A model generated the notes under the pieces. The model was given only the letters and a program-made list of their open reading frames with translations. It searched no databases and was not told the DNA's origin. This document shows positions 33,247 to 40,345 of a stretch of 64,000 nucleotides of DNA, in pieces. The stretch spans positions 124,001 through 188,000 of the forward strand of contig CAYORT010000003.1 of assembly GCA_964406465.1 (NCBI GenBank). The letters are read 5' to 3'. A program made the translations under genes and the position numbers. The stretch comes from JAHEZL01 sp964406465. Its GTDB lineage: Bacteria > Bacteroidota > Bacteroidia > Flavobacteriales_C > GCA-002722245. The first letter of the stretch is position 1. Each line of letters opens with the position of its first letter.

Positions 33247-34221
33247 ATGCAAAAAATTACTTTGGGGTTCATCGTATTCTTGCTTTCCATCACGGTATTG
33301 GTAAACAAAAGCTTTGCGCAATGCACCTCTTGCAATGCCACCAATCAATCCATTTCGGGCACACAAACCTTATCCTCTGGCCAAAAATGGTGCTATACAA
33401 CTTCTAATAGTCCGGCCTATTCTACCTCTCTAACCGTTAACGGCACTTTAGATGTTTGCTCGGGGGCCACCCTCGATCTCTTTGGTTCCTTGTCTATCAA
33501 CACAGGAAGAATTTATCTTTACGACTGCTCAAAAATAAAATTGGCGGGTTCGTTTACCGACTTCGGAACCATAAAAATAACAGCCTACTGTAGCTCATGT
33601 GGAGGAAGCTATACTCCTCTTTCCATCAATGGTTCCGCATCCTCTCGTGTTACTTGCTTAACCGCTCTTCCCATTGAATTACTCTATTTCAAAGCACAAA
33701 AAACAGCCGATGAAATTGTCTTTAACTGGGCAACACTCTCAGAAATTAACAACGATTTCTTTACCATTGAAAAATCGGTGGATGGAGAGAATTGGGTGGA
33801 TATAGCAAAAGTGAAAGGTGCAGGCAACAGCAACAATCTTATTGAATACAACAACAGTACAATAAACAGCAATGAAAATGTGCTTTATTTTCGACTCAAA
33901 CAAAGCGATTTCGACGGCAAGTTTAGCTATTCGCAAATTGCTATTGTAGAGAACTCTCAGCTCTTTAATTTTAGCGTTGTGCCGAATCCTTCGTATGGAG
34001 AAATCAATGTTACCATACCCTCGTATGAAGAAGTAACCTTGGTGCTTTACGATATCACTGGCAAAACTATAGAAAGCACCATTTTGTTGAAAAACACCGA
34101 TTTTCAAGCAAGCAACACCATTCATTACACTGCCTTACCCATAGGAATTTACACTCTTAGCGCCACCACCGAAAGCGGTGTTACACTAAGCAAGAAGCTC
34201 GTTGTTGGTTCGAATAATTAG
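33247..34221 (+). CDS. T9SS-secreted surface protein
   Basis: A 324-residue protein with signal peptide 'MQKITLGFIVFLLSITVLVNKSFAQ', a beta-helix-like N-terminal region ('LTVNGTLDVCSGATLDLFGSL'), the linker module 'LPIELLYFKAQ...VFNWATLSEINNDFFTIEKS' often placed before sorting domains in Bacteroidota, and a type A sorting domain ('FSVVPNPSYGEINVTI', 'LYDITGKTIEST', 'LPIGIYTLSA'). It is followed 87 bases later by a related gene of the same architecture. Confidence 0.82.
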   Translation: MQKITLGFIVFLLSITVLVNKSFAQCTSCNATNQSISGTQTLSSGQKWCYTTSNSPAYSTSLTVNGTLDVCSGATLDLFGSLSINTGRIYLYDCSKIKLAGSFTDFGTIKITAYCSSCGGSYTPLSINGSASSRVTCLTALPIELLYFKAQKTADEIVFNWATLSEINNDFFTIEKSVDGENWVDIAKVKGAGNSNNLIEYNNSTINSNENVLYFRLKQSDFDGKFSYSQIAIVENSQLFNFSVVPNPSYGEINVTIPSYEEVTLVLYDITGKTIESTILLKNTDFQASNTIHYTALPIGIYTLSATTESGVTLSKKLVVGSNN

Positions 34222-34308
34222 TTAAAAATCTGCTCAATAGTTCAAAATTCATTTTTGATTTCTGCATTTCGTTTCCTACATTTCCGCTGCATTTGCTAAC
34301 TACTATTT

Positions 34309-35448
34309 ATGAAAAGAAAGATTGCGTCGACGATTTTATTGTTGATTTTTGTGCAGCTATCGTTGATGGCCCAAACGACTTACTATTCCACCTCAACCGC
34401 CAACCAATGGTCACTTTCATCGGGTGGCGCAAGCTGCGGGTGCTCTCCTACAACGGCCGATTTTGTGGTAATTGAACACAACTGGGCAAATGGCGCATTT
34501 TATCCATTAACACACCCTGCGAACATCGCCTTTGGAAATTTCCTATCGGTAAACCCACTAAAAGTTACTGTTAAAAATGGTGGTGTTTGCTACCAGCAAC
34601 CAACCTTAACCACCGGTACCGAAATATATGTGGAATCGGGCGGCTTTTGGGGATATAACGGCTCACTTAATCTCGATTTAGTAGTGGCCAATTCAGCTAA
34701 AGTAATGGCCAACGCAGGCACTATCTTGGTTAATGGCTCTTACAACAACGATATCGCCATCACTGGTGGTGGTATATTCTGTAAAAATGGTTCATGGGTA
34801 AATGATGCTTCGGGCTCGCTTCGTGGCATTACAGATGCCAACATGGACTCCTACTTCACCGACGATGCTTATGGTTGCACCGATTGCTGTATCAATGCCT
34901 CAACTTTACCAGTAGAGTTAACTTCTTTTACAATTGAAAAAATAGACAATGCGGTTTACGTAAACTGGACTACCGCCTCTGAAATCAACAATGATTACTT
35001 CGAGGTGCAGGTGTCGGCTGATGGAATTTCGTGGAACACAATCGCGAAAATTACTGGTGCGGGAAGCACCAACAACGTAAGCGACTATGCTTATGTTGAT
35101 CATGACCTTACCGGTTTTGATGTTAAGTATTACCGCCTAAAACAAGTAGATTTCGATGGAACCACCACTTACTCAAACACCAAGTGGGTGCAACTTAAAG
35201 CTAAAGATGGTGACTTCGAAGTGTATCAAAATGAAAATGAGATTTCGGTGATGCTCAACTATAAATCACCTGTGGTAAAAATAAACTTGTTGAATGTGAG
35301 CGGACAAGAAATTGAGCAGCAATTGCAAGGTGTAATCATCACCAACAACAGTTATACCTTCGCCAAAAGTAATTTAGCGACGGGAGTATATTTCATTCAG
35401 GTAATTTCTAAAAATCAGGTTTTAAGTAAGAAAATAGTCGTGCAATAG
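34309..35448 (+). CDS. T9SS-secreted surface protein, paralog of the preceding gene
   Basis: A 379-residue protein with signal peptide 'KRKIASTILLLIFVQLSLMAQ'. It shares with the gene at 33247 the module 'LPVELTSFTIEKIDNAVYVNWTTASEINNDYFEVQVSADG...YYRLKQVDFDGTTTYS' and a beta-helix-like N-terminal half ('VVANSAKVMANAGTILVNGS'). The last 70 residues ('INLLNVSGQEIEQQL', 'LATGVYFIQVISKN') form a sorting domain, although the usual YPNP motif is replaced by 'VYQNENEISV'. The pair looks like an old tandem duplication. Confidence 0.8.
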   Translation: MKRKIASTILLLIFVQLSLMAQTTYYSTSTANQWSLSSGGASCGCSPTTADFVVIEHNWANGAFYPLTHPANIAFGNFLSVNPLKVTVKNGGVCYQQPTLTTGTEIYVESGGFWGYNGSLNLDLVVANSAKVMANAGTILVNGSYNNDIAITGGGIFCKNGSWVNDASGSLRGITDANMDSYFTDDAYGCTDCCINASTLPVELTSFTIEKIDNAVYVNWTTASEINNDYFEVQVSADGISWNTIAKITGAGSTNNVSDYAYVDHDLTGFDVKYYRLKQVDFDGTTTYSNTKWVQLKAKDGDFEVYQNENEISVMLNYKSPVVKINLLNVSGQEIEQQLQGVIITNNSYTFAKSNLATGVYFIQVISKNQVLSKKIVVQ

Positions 35449-35563
35449 TAGCCATCTTCTTGCGGCAAAATTTTACACATCTTTGTTAAAATTTTGATAT
35501 ACTTTTTTTCTTGGCTAAACGTCTTAAGAATAAATCACTTTTATTCAACTAATACATTTAGCT

Positions 35564-35893
35564 ATGAGAGTTCTAATTTTAAATGACGACCCTATCTTTT
35601 TAGATAAAGCAAATCGCTATTTCTTTAAAAGAGGATTTACTACACATCTTGGAGATAATGGTGTAGACGGACTTGTTTCTATTGTTAAGTATCAACCCGA
35701 AGCTATTATTACCAACGTGTATTTAAACGCTCTAAACGGATTAGAACTTTTCCGCATGGTGAAAGATAAAGCCAGCTTTGAAGGCAAATTCTTTTTTATT
35801 AGTGAACACGACGACGAACTACACTACAGCAATCAACAGGTGAAAGTGTTTTCTCAAAAAACTGCATTCAATAGAATTTTAGCCATGCTTTAA
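35564..35893 (+). CDS. Stand-alone receiver-like domain lacking the phospho-acceptor Asp
   Basis: A 109-residue CheY-like domain without an output domain. The acidic pair Asp8-Asp9 ('ILNDDP') is present, but the phosphorylation site reads 'IITNVYLNALNGLELF', with Asn51 where Asp is expected and Asn55 where Pro is usual; the Thr/Ser position is Ser ('FFFISEHDDE'). It is therefore probably a pseudo-receiver that signals by partner binding rather than phosphorylation. No histidine kinase is adjacent. It stands between T9SS genes and the DGR island. Confidence 0.72.
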   Translation: MRVLILNDDPIFLDKANRYFFKRGFTTHLGDNGVDGLVSIVKYQPEAIITNVYLNALNGLELFRMVKDKASFEGKFFFISEHDDELHYSNQQVKVFSQKTAFNRILAML

Positions 35894-35906
35894 ACGCAGC
35901 TATGGC

Positions 35907-36887
35907 CTATCTTTCTACTACAATGAATTTGCGTGTTTCACTGCTGTCGTCGGAGGAAAATAAAGTGCAGAAATATATTCCGGCATTTAATTCACTCACC
36001 GCAATTTGAATGGGAAAAGCTGTATTGTTAAGCGCTTTGTCGTACAAGACTTTACCTTGCATATCATAGATTTGAACTCGCTCTATGTTGCTGTTGTTGC
36101 AAGATATGTTGATGTCGAATTGCGCTGGATTGGGATAAATAGAAAATTCTATTTTTTCATTTCTCAGAGGTGCAGCATTAGTTGTAATGTTATCCATCAT
36201 CACTGATTTGATAGAATCTACTCCATTGCTTGTATTCACTGCTGAAAGCGGGGAATCCACTTTGCCTCGTAAACTTAAATTAGCAGAACACAAATCATTA
36301 ACCTCCCAACTATTGGTTACCGATTTAGTAAAAATGATCGCACTTTCATTTTCTGAAACAGAAGGTTGACCCTTTCTATAATTAACAGATTCTTTGATGT
36401 CACAATTAAGAAATTCTTGAAAAACAAAAGCAGCGGTAAGACATGGTCGCGAATAATAACACAATCGCGAATCTTTATCTTTTTCTAAGCCAATAAAAAA
36501 CTTCAAACCATCTTTAGAAAGCTGTCCGGGAGCCAACTCATACCCCTCTTCAATAGGCAATTCTCCTGTAAGATCATATGAATATTCATCTGTTTGGGTA
36601 AATATCAATATGTGTTTTTCCCCATCGTCATTGTACAACATCAATGTTGATTTATCTGGCGTTAAACTCGGATTACTAATAAAGCCTTTAACATTGCCTG
36701 TTAAAGAAATAATTAAGGGTTTTGCAAATTCTTCTTCTAACGAATTTCGATGGGCAACATACAAAACGGTATTGGTGTTTGGACTAGAAATTTGGCCATT
36801 TCTTACGGTAAAATACATGCTTAGCTCATCGTTGCTTAAAATGTAAATGCCGACCAAATTGATATTTTTTTTGGTAAATCTCATCAA
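35907..36887 (-). pseudogene. PD40-like T9SS protein lacking its 5' end (fused to a reverse transcriptase remnant)
   Basis: The recognisable part begins about 'IYILSNDELSMYFTVRNGQ', inside a PD40/WD40-like blade ('LYVAHRNSLEEEFAKPLII', 'NPSLTPDKSTLMLYNDDG'), and ends with a type A sorting domain ('FSIYPNPAQFDINISC', 'IYDMQGKVLYDK', 'LNAGIYFCTLF'). There is no signal peptide; the nominal start codons lie in sequence that, in another frame, encodes the reverse transcriptase N-terminus. The 5' part of this gene and the 3' part of the reverse transcriptase were evidently lost at one junction, near 36850. Confidence 0.75.
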
Positions 36888-37035
36888 TCAGTTTAAAAAC
36901 ATTTTGTTCCAAATGCTGTTCAAACTTTAAAGCATTTAACGTATTGCGTTTGTTTTTCCTGCAATCAAAATAAGCCGTGAAGAGTTCTTCGGTCAGGATA
37001 GCGTAATCAATGTGTGAGAATAAATCAAGTTGCAT
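36826..37035 (-). pseudogene. DGR reverse transcriptase, N-terminal fragment only
   Basis: Of 69 residues, the first 60 or so match the start of DGR/group-II-like reverse transcriptases: 'LTEELFTAYFDCRKNKRN' and 'LNALKFEQHLEQNVFKLI' followed by 'DEIYQKKYQFGR'. Full-length DGR enzymes have roughly 300-400 residues, with the catalytic YxDD box in the middle; none of that is present here or in the other frames of the window. The frame stops in sequence belonging to a truncated PD40/T9SS gene. It sits 48 bases after the TR, the normal place for the reverse transcriptase in a DGR. Confidence 0.8.
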
Positions 37036-37047
37036 ATTAAAAAATAA

Positions 37048-37072
37048 AGCCCTCGATAAAATACCGAGGGCT
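37048..37072 (-). terminator. Hairpin with T-run between TR and RT
   Basis: AGCCCTCG (37048-37055) and CGAGGGCT (37065-37072) form an 8-bp stem, loop 9 nt; on the minus strand it is followed by TTATTTTTT. It could end the TR RNA, attenuate RT expression, or be part of the structured spacer that primes reverse transcription in DGRs. Confidence 0.7.
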
Positions 37073-37083
37073 AGTTTCCATCA

Positions 37084-37273
37084 AATCCCTGAGGCAACGG
37101 ACAGAAAAACCGTTTTTCTTATTGTTGTTGTTTCTGTTTACGTTGTCATTGTTGTTGTTCAAATTACGGTTCCAAGCATTATTTGTGTTGTTCTGAGAAG
37201 AACTCCACCAGTTACCGTTGTTACCAATGTTGTTGAAATTTCCATTGTTGTTGCGGTAGCCGCCCGGAAGACC
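37084..37273 (-). repeat. DGR template repeat (TR)
   Basis: A 190-bp non-coding template on the minus strand, rich in AAC/AAT triplets in the frame matching the variable gene. Read in that frame it would give 'GLPGGYRNNNGNFNNIGNNG...' ending 'GFSVRCLRD'. The first 21 bases of the coding strand (through GGTCTTCCGGGCGGCTACCG) and the last 29 are identical to VR; the latter corresponds to the initiation-of-mutagenic-homing end. The template itself is unchanged by homing. Confidence 0.93.
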
Positions 37274-37413
37274 TAACGTAATAGTAACCTCTGTTTTTTT
37301 AGCTACACAATACCATTTATATATTTTTTTGGTGTTTTACTCATGCAGCGGGTTACCGGATTTAATTGGCTCTCTTCTGTTTGTCGTAACATTCAGAACG
37401 CTCACCAGAGAAA

Positions 37414-37755
37414 CTATGTAATTGCCTTTTGCCATCCTGTGAGTTGCTTTGATACATTTTCTACTGATGTATTAATTTGTACAAACTGTTTTAAACCTAT
37501 TTGTTGCATATCCTTCATTAAACGAATAAACAAACGTATTACCTCAATACGTTCTCTGGCTTCTTGTAATAAATCTTTTTTATCTCGTTTCACATTTGCT
37601 CTGTATATCAAAATAAGCAAATCGATAGTTTCTTTCTTTAAGCTTTCGCCCACCGTATATTTATATTCCTTTTTAAAATCTTTCGTGAAACAAAAAATGT
37701 CTACCAACAAATCATATGTTGATTTATAAACCGGTAAATCAGAATATAAAGCCAT
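37414..37755 (-). CDS. avd: Avd-like accessory variability determinant
   Basis: Start at ATG 37755 ('MALYSDLPVYKSTYDLLVDIF'); the in-frame ATG at 37791 lies within a perfect hairpin and is unlikely. The 113-residue protein is a basic four-helix bundle of the S23/Avd family: 'FTKDFKKEYKYTVGESLKKETIDLLILIYRAN', 'EARERIEVIRLFIRLMKDMQQIGLKQFV', ending 'VSKQLTGWQKAIT'. Avd forms a ring-like pentamer that binds the reverse transcriptase and TR RNA and is needed for cDNA synthesis. It is intact and lies between the variable gene and TR, as usual. Confidence 0.9.
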   Translation of the reverse strand: MALYSDLPVYKSTYDLLVDIFCFTKDFKKEYKYTVGESLKKETIDLLILIYRANVKRDKKDLLQEARERIEVIRLFIRLMKDMQQIGLKQFVQINTSVENVSKQLTGWQKAIT

Positions 37756-37785
37756 TAAAAAAAAATTAACCGTTTCGCGGTGTTT

Positions 37786-37817
37786 AAACATAAATTGGCT
37801 GATGCCAATTTATGTTT
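37786..37817. other. Perfect 14-bp hairpin downstream of VR
   Basis: AAACATAAATTGGC (37786-37799) and GCCAATTTATGTTT (37804-37817) pair perfectly around TGAT. It lies about 110 bases past the VR on the minus strand, before avd. In the phage BPP-1 DGR a hairpin just after VR promotes target recognition; this is farther away and could also be a weak terminator. Confidence 0.7.
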
Positions 37818-37924
37818 TATGAAATAATCAAATTGTCAAATGAATCAAATAAATTATTTCATCATTTTTGCTTCGTTCGGCATAGCTCAAACAAGTTTGG
37901 CTCTGCACTCTCTTATCGCAAAAA

Positions 37925-38680
37925 TTAATCCCTGAGGCAACGGACAGAAAAACCGTAGCCCTCATAGTTGCCGTAGCTGTAAACGCTGTCATTGAGGCGG
38001 TACAAACTACGGCTCCAAGCATCACTCGTGGCGTACTGAGAAGAACTCCACCAGTAACCGTAGTAACCAATGCTGCTGAAATTTCCATAGTAGTCGCGGT
38101 AGCCGCCCGGAAGACCATTCCAGCCATAATTATCCGTACCGTTTCCATTACTGTTCCAACCCGTTGTGGATTTTAAAGCTTTGCCTTCTGTTCCGCTATG
38201 CCCATTTGCTGCTAAATAATCGGTTAAAACCGTCCACTCCGCATCTGTTGGTACATGCCAACCAATAGGGCACAGTTTACCTGTATTTACAGTATGCCAA
38301 TTATACAACTTACCGTAAGTATTATCGTTTTGACTGTTGTTGTAATAGTTGCTCCAAGCTCCCGTTGTTAATACACTCCACTGGCTATTATCTGTTACAT
38401 TTGGAATTGAACTGCCATCCTTATATTTTGTTGTTCTTAAATTCTCCGCCATCCAAACTTGTGTTCCGATGGTTACAGTTTTGTATGTGTTTCCATTAAT
38501 GTCTGTTACTGTATTATTTTTTGTTGTTGGTCTATAAAAAATGATACTGTCAACATCACTTTGTTTTATAGCATGGGTTACAACCCCATTTTTTACAACA
38601 TAAACCGAGTCATTTTGCCCCATTACCGCATTGCTCATTAACGCCAATGCAAATACTCCTATAATTTTTAATGCTTTCAT
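37925..38680 (-). CDS. DGR variable protein: secreted FISUMP (C-type-lectin-like) protein
   Basis: A 251-residue protein with signal peptide 'MKALKIIGVFALALMSNAVMGQ'. A linker 'VYVVKNGVVTHAIKQSDVDSIIFYRP' leads to a FISUMP domain ('GNTYKTVTIGTQVWMAENLRTTKY', 'YGKLYNWHTVNTGKLCPIGWHVPTDAEW', 'WWSSSQ', 'GFSVRCLRD'), which adopts a formylglycine-enzyme/C-lectin-like fold. Residues 189-251 are the VR; 26 of these codons differ in sense from the template, giving Tyr, Ser, Asp, Gly, Arg and other residues in place of Asn. It has no T9SS sorting domain of its own. It starts four bases after the small T9SS gene upstream. Confidence 0.92.
   Translation of the reverse strand: MKALKIIGVFALALMSNAVMGQNDSVYVVKNGVVTHAIKQSDVDSIIFYRPTTKNNTVTDINGNTYKTVTIGTQVWMAENLRTTKYKDGSSIPNVTDNSQWSVLTTGAWSNYYNNSQNDNTYGKLYNWHTVNTGKLCPIGWHVPTDAEWTVLTDYLAANGHSGTEGKALKSTTGWNSNGNGTDNYGWNGLPGGYRDYYGNFSSIGYYGYWWSSSQYATSDAWSRSLYRLNDSVYSYGNYEGYGFSVRCLRD
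37927..38116 (-). repeat. DGR variable repeat (VR)
   Basis: The 190-bp 3' end of the FISUMP gene, from codon 189 into the stop codon. It matches TR except at 34 positions, every one an A in the TR coding strand; two changes are silent (codons 218 and 233) and the others alter 26 codons. Substitutions include A to T, G and C. Confidence 0.93.
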
Positions 38681-38684
38681 CTTT

Positions 38685-39155
38685 CTATTGTTTTATAAAT
38701 TTTATTGTTTGTGTATTGTTATCTCCTACCAGTGTTAAAAAGTAAACTCCACTTCCAAGTCCGCCAACATTGATTGCTGATGTTGCCTTGTCTGATTGTA
38801 CAAGGCTTCCATTTATGTTATAAATGAAGTAAGTTCCATTACTAACCACATCACTTAAGTTTAATACATCACCACATGGATTTGGGTAAACTGAGATTGC
38901 TTCAGTTACATCAACAATATCTTCAACGCTTGTTACCAATTGGTGGAAGGTAATGCTTCTGGTTCCGCTTATTGCAAAGTTATCTGTGGATGACTTTGTT
39001 TCAATGACCACATCACCATTTTGGAAGGTAATCTTGTTAATGTTAGGAATGCTGTAAGTATTCCTTGCTCCAGACTTCTCATTTAGGTAGAGGTTCTGAC
39101 CAAATGAATAAGTGCTGATGCAACACATTAGATCAAATAGACTTTTTCGTATCAT
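38685..39155 (-). CDS. Small T9SS protein co-transcribed with the DGR variable protein
   Basis: A 156-residue protein with a short signal-like start ('MIRKSLFDLMCCISTYSFGQ'), a segment 'NTYSIPNINKITFQNGDVVIETKSS' often seen in small Bacteroidota surface proteins, and a complete type A sorting domain ('AISVYPNPCGDVLNLSD', 'IYNINGSLVQSDKA', 'LGSGVYFLTLVGDNN'). It ends four bases before the variable-protein start. The export signal that the variable protein lacks is present in this partner, so the two may form a complex at the surface; that is inference. Confidence 0.8.
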   Translation of the reverse strand: MIRKSLFDLMCCISTYSFGQNLYLNEKSGARNTYSIPNINKITFQNGDVVIETKSSTDNFAISGTRSITFHQLVTSVEDIVDVTEAISVYPNPCGDVLNLSDVVSNGTYFIYNINGSLVQSDKATSAINVGGLGSGVYFLTLVGDNNTQTIKFIKQ

Positions 39156-39219
39156 AATATATGTTTATCAACATTTTTTTTAAGCTTTAAAAATAACTGT
39201 TAATCACACCTGTTTTAAA

Positions 39220-39242
39220 ATCATTTTTTATTAAAAAATGAT
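39220..39242. promoter_or_regulatory. AT-rich palindrome upstream of the DGR operon
   Basis: ATCATTTTTTA (39220-39230) and TAAAAAATGAT (39232-39242) are perfect inverted 11-mers with one central base, 65 bases upstream of the first DGR-operon gene. It could be an operator or a terminator of transcription entering from upstream. Confidence 0.45.
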
Positions 39243-39358
39243 ATTTAAAGTATTTTTAATATTTTTAACTGTCTAATTATCTATTAAATAAGTTAAAATA
39301 TTAAATTACGTTTAAGCTAATTTTTTTCACCATACTGAACTTTGTTTTTTAATGATAT

Positions 39359-39496
39359 TTAAATAAACAACTCCTTATAAACCTCTGTTGTAGATTTGTT
39401 ATAGCTCCAATTCTTCCACGCATACTTTAAAGCTTCTCGTCCAATGTCGGTGCGTAATTGAGCATCGGAAATCAATTTCTGTAATTGCTCTTTCCA
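39359..39496 (-). pseudogene. Glycosyltransferase C-terminal fragment
   Basis: A 45-codon reading without a start, 'WKEQLQKLISDAQLRTDIG' then 'REALKYAWKNWSYNKSTTEVY', has the pattern of the last helices of group 1 (GT-B) glycosyltransferases and ends in a proper stop. Its 5' side is cut by the multi-hairpin element at 39494-39683. Together with the oxidoreductase at 40346 it suggests the edge of a surface-polysaccharide gene cluster. Confidence 0.55.
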
Positions 39497-39683
39497 CCCC
39501 CGCCCCGACAAGCGTGCATTTTCTTATCGCTTGTTGGTTTTCTATAAAAGAGGCTTCGCCTCGCTAATATAAAAAATTAAGCCGAAGGCTTGAAGAGTAA
39601 GAAGACTCTTAGATTTGATATTAAAAGGAGAATGAGTAAAAACTCATTCGGTCTTGAAAATGCAGCCTAAGAGTGGCGGGGGC
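39494..39683. repeat. Multi-stem-loop element flanked by GC-rich inverted ends
   Basis: Five hairpins follow each other: CCGACAAGCG/CGCTTGTTGG (39505-39536), GAGGC/GCCTC (39550-39562), AAGCC/GGCTT (39579-39591), AAGAGT/ACTCTT (39593-39610) and GAATGAGT/ACTCATTC (39630-39649). The outer ends, CACCCCCGCC and GGCGGGGG, are also inverted. No gene is inside. It looks like a non-autonomous mobile element or a structured RNA. Confidence 0.55.
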
Positions 39684-39721
39684 AAGGTTTTCATGTCTTC
39701 TATTTTTTCATTACGCATCTT

Positions 39722-39807
39722 GTAGGGGCAAAAAATATTTTGCCCAATTGCACCTATAATTTGTGTAATTGCAAAAGATAAATGGGCGAAAGATTTTTCG
39801 CCCCTAC
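39722..39807. repeat. GTAGGGGC-family inverted repeat
   Basis: Arms 39722-39746 (GTAGGGGCAAAAAATATTTT...) and 39783-39807 match at 22 of 25 positions in reverse complement. Each arm is itself a hairpin (GGGCAAAA/TTTTGCCC). Confidence 0.8.
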
Positions 39808-39908
39808 GAATGCATTGCACTTAAAAAAATGGATTTTGTTTGGATTTTAAAGCGATTAGAAATCGCAATGGGGTTTTTCAAATTGCAAATTTGAAACTAC
39901 TAGGGGAA

Positions 39909-40334
39909 TTATTTCCTCATCATTACAAAGTAGATCAAGCCACCTTCATTCAGTATAGTGCATGAAATGGTAAATTTTTCAATTTTACCTATCTCGAAAT
40001 CGTAATTGATTCTATCCGCTACGAATTTATCAAATCCCACTGGCTGTCCAAAAATAGCTGCAAGGTCTTCTATTTTTTGTCCTTTTTTTAGAGGTAGTTT
40101 TAGTGTGCTAAAAATTCTGTTCAGTATATCATTATCATGCTTTCTTAAATCAACAGATATTGATCTAGTTTTAGTAGGTTCTTTTTCTAAGCGCAACCAT
40201 TCAGTAAACCCAACAGCATCGCCAATCCACAAATCTCCCATAAATTCCCAGCGCTCGAGATTTTGTATGTCATGCTTTTCAAAAAAATCCTGCAAGCGCA
40301 ATTTTTCAAATTCACCAAAGCTAATGATTTCCAT
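39909..40334 (-). CDS. Protein of unknown function
   Basis: Start taken at ATG 40334 ('MEIISFGEFEKLRLQDFFEKH'), three codons inside the longest frame and 11 bases from the stop of the oxidoreductase gene, with which it is probably co-transcribed. The 141-residue product is cytoplasmic, with mixed helix and strand ('ERWEFMGDLWIGDAVGFTEWLRLEKE', 'EDLAAIFGQPVGFDKFVADRINYDFEIG', 'SCTILNEGGLIYFVMMRK'). I do not recognise a family; it resembles small immunity-type proteins only in general shape. Confidence 0.6.
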   Translation of the reverse strand: MEIISFGEFEKLRLQDFFEKHDIQNLERWEFMGDLWIGDAVGFTEWLRLEKEPTKTRSISVDLRKHDNDILNRIFSTLKLPLKKGQKIEDLAAIFGQPVGFDKFVADRINYDFEIGKIEKFTISCTILNEGGLIYFVMMRK

Positions 40335-40345
40335 AATTCGCACAC

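Larger units (their letters stand above)
36826..38680 (-). mobile_element. Diversity-generating retroelement (variable protein - avd - TR - truncated RT)
   Basis: All DGR parts except the catalytic RT are present in canonical order on the minus strand: FISUMP variable protein with VR at its 3' end (37925-38680), avd (37414-37755), TR (37084-37273) and RT start (37035). TR and VR are 190 bp each and align without gaps; all 34 differences fall on TR adenines of the coding strand. Adenine-specific substitution by the element's own reverse transcriptase is the defining mark of mutagenic retrohoming. Confidence 0.92.

Noticed and set aside
37084..37273. Runs of GTTGTTGTTG suggesting a microsatellite or CRISPR-like repeat
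   Set aside because: The runs are the AAC codons of the DGR template repeat read on the opposite strand; there are no regular repeat-spacer units.
37756..37791. Longer avd start at 37791
   Set aside because: It lies inside a perfect 14-bp hairpin, and the residues before Met at 37755 do not look like the start of Avd proteins.
37828..38148. A 106-codon frame on the minus strand across the VR
   Set aside because: It is an alternative frame of the FISUMP variable gene, whose reading frame is fixed by signal peptide, domain motifs and the 34 TR/VR changes.
39661..39720. Small minus-strand frame starting near 39718
   Set aside because: Only about 24 codons, running into the multi-hairpin element; no similarity recognised.
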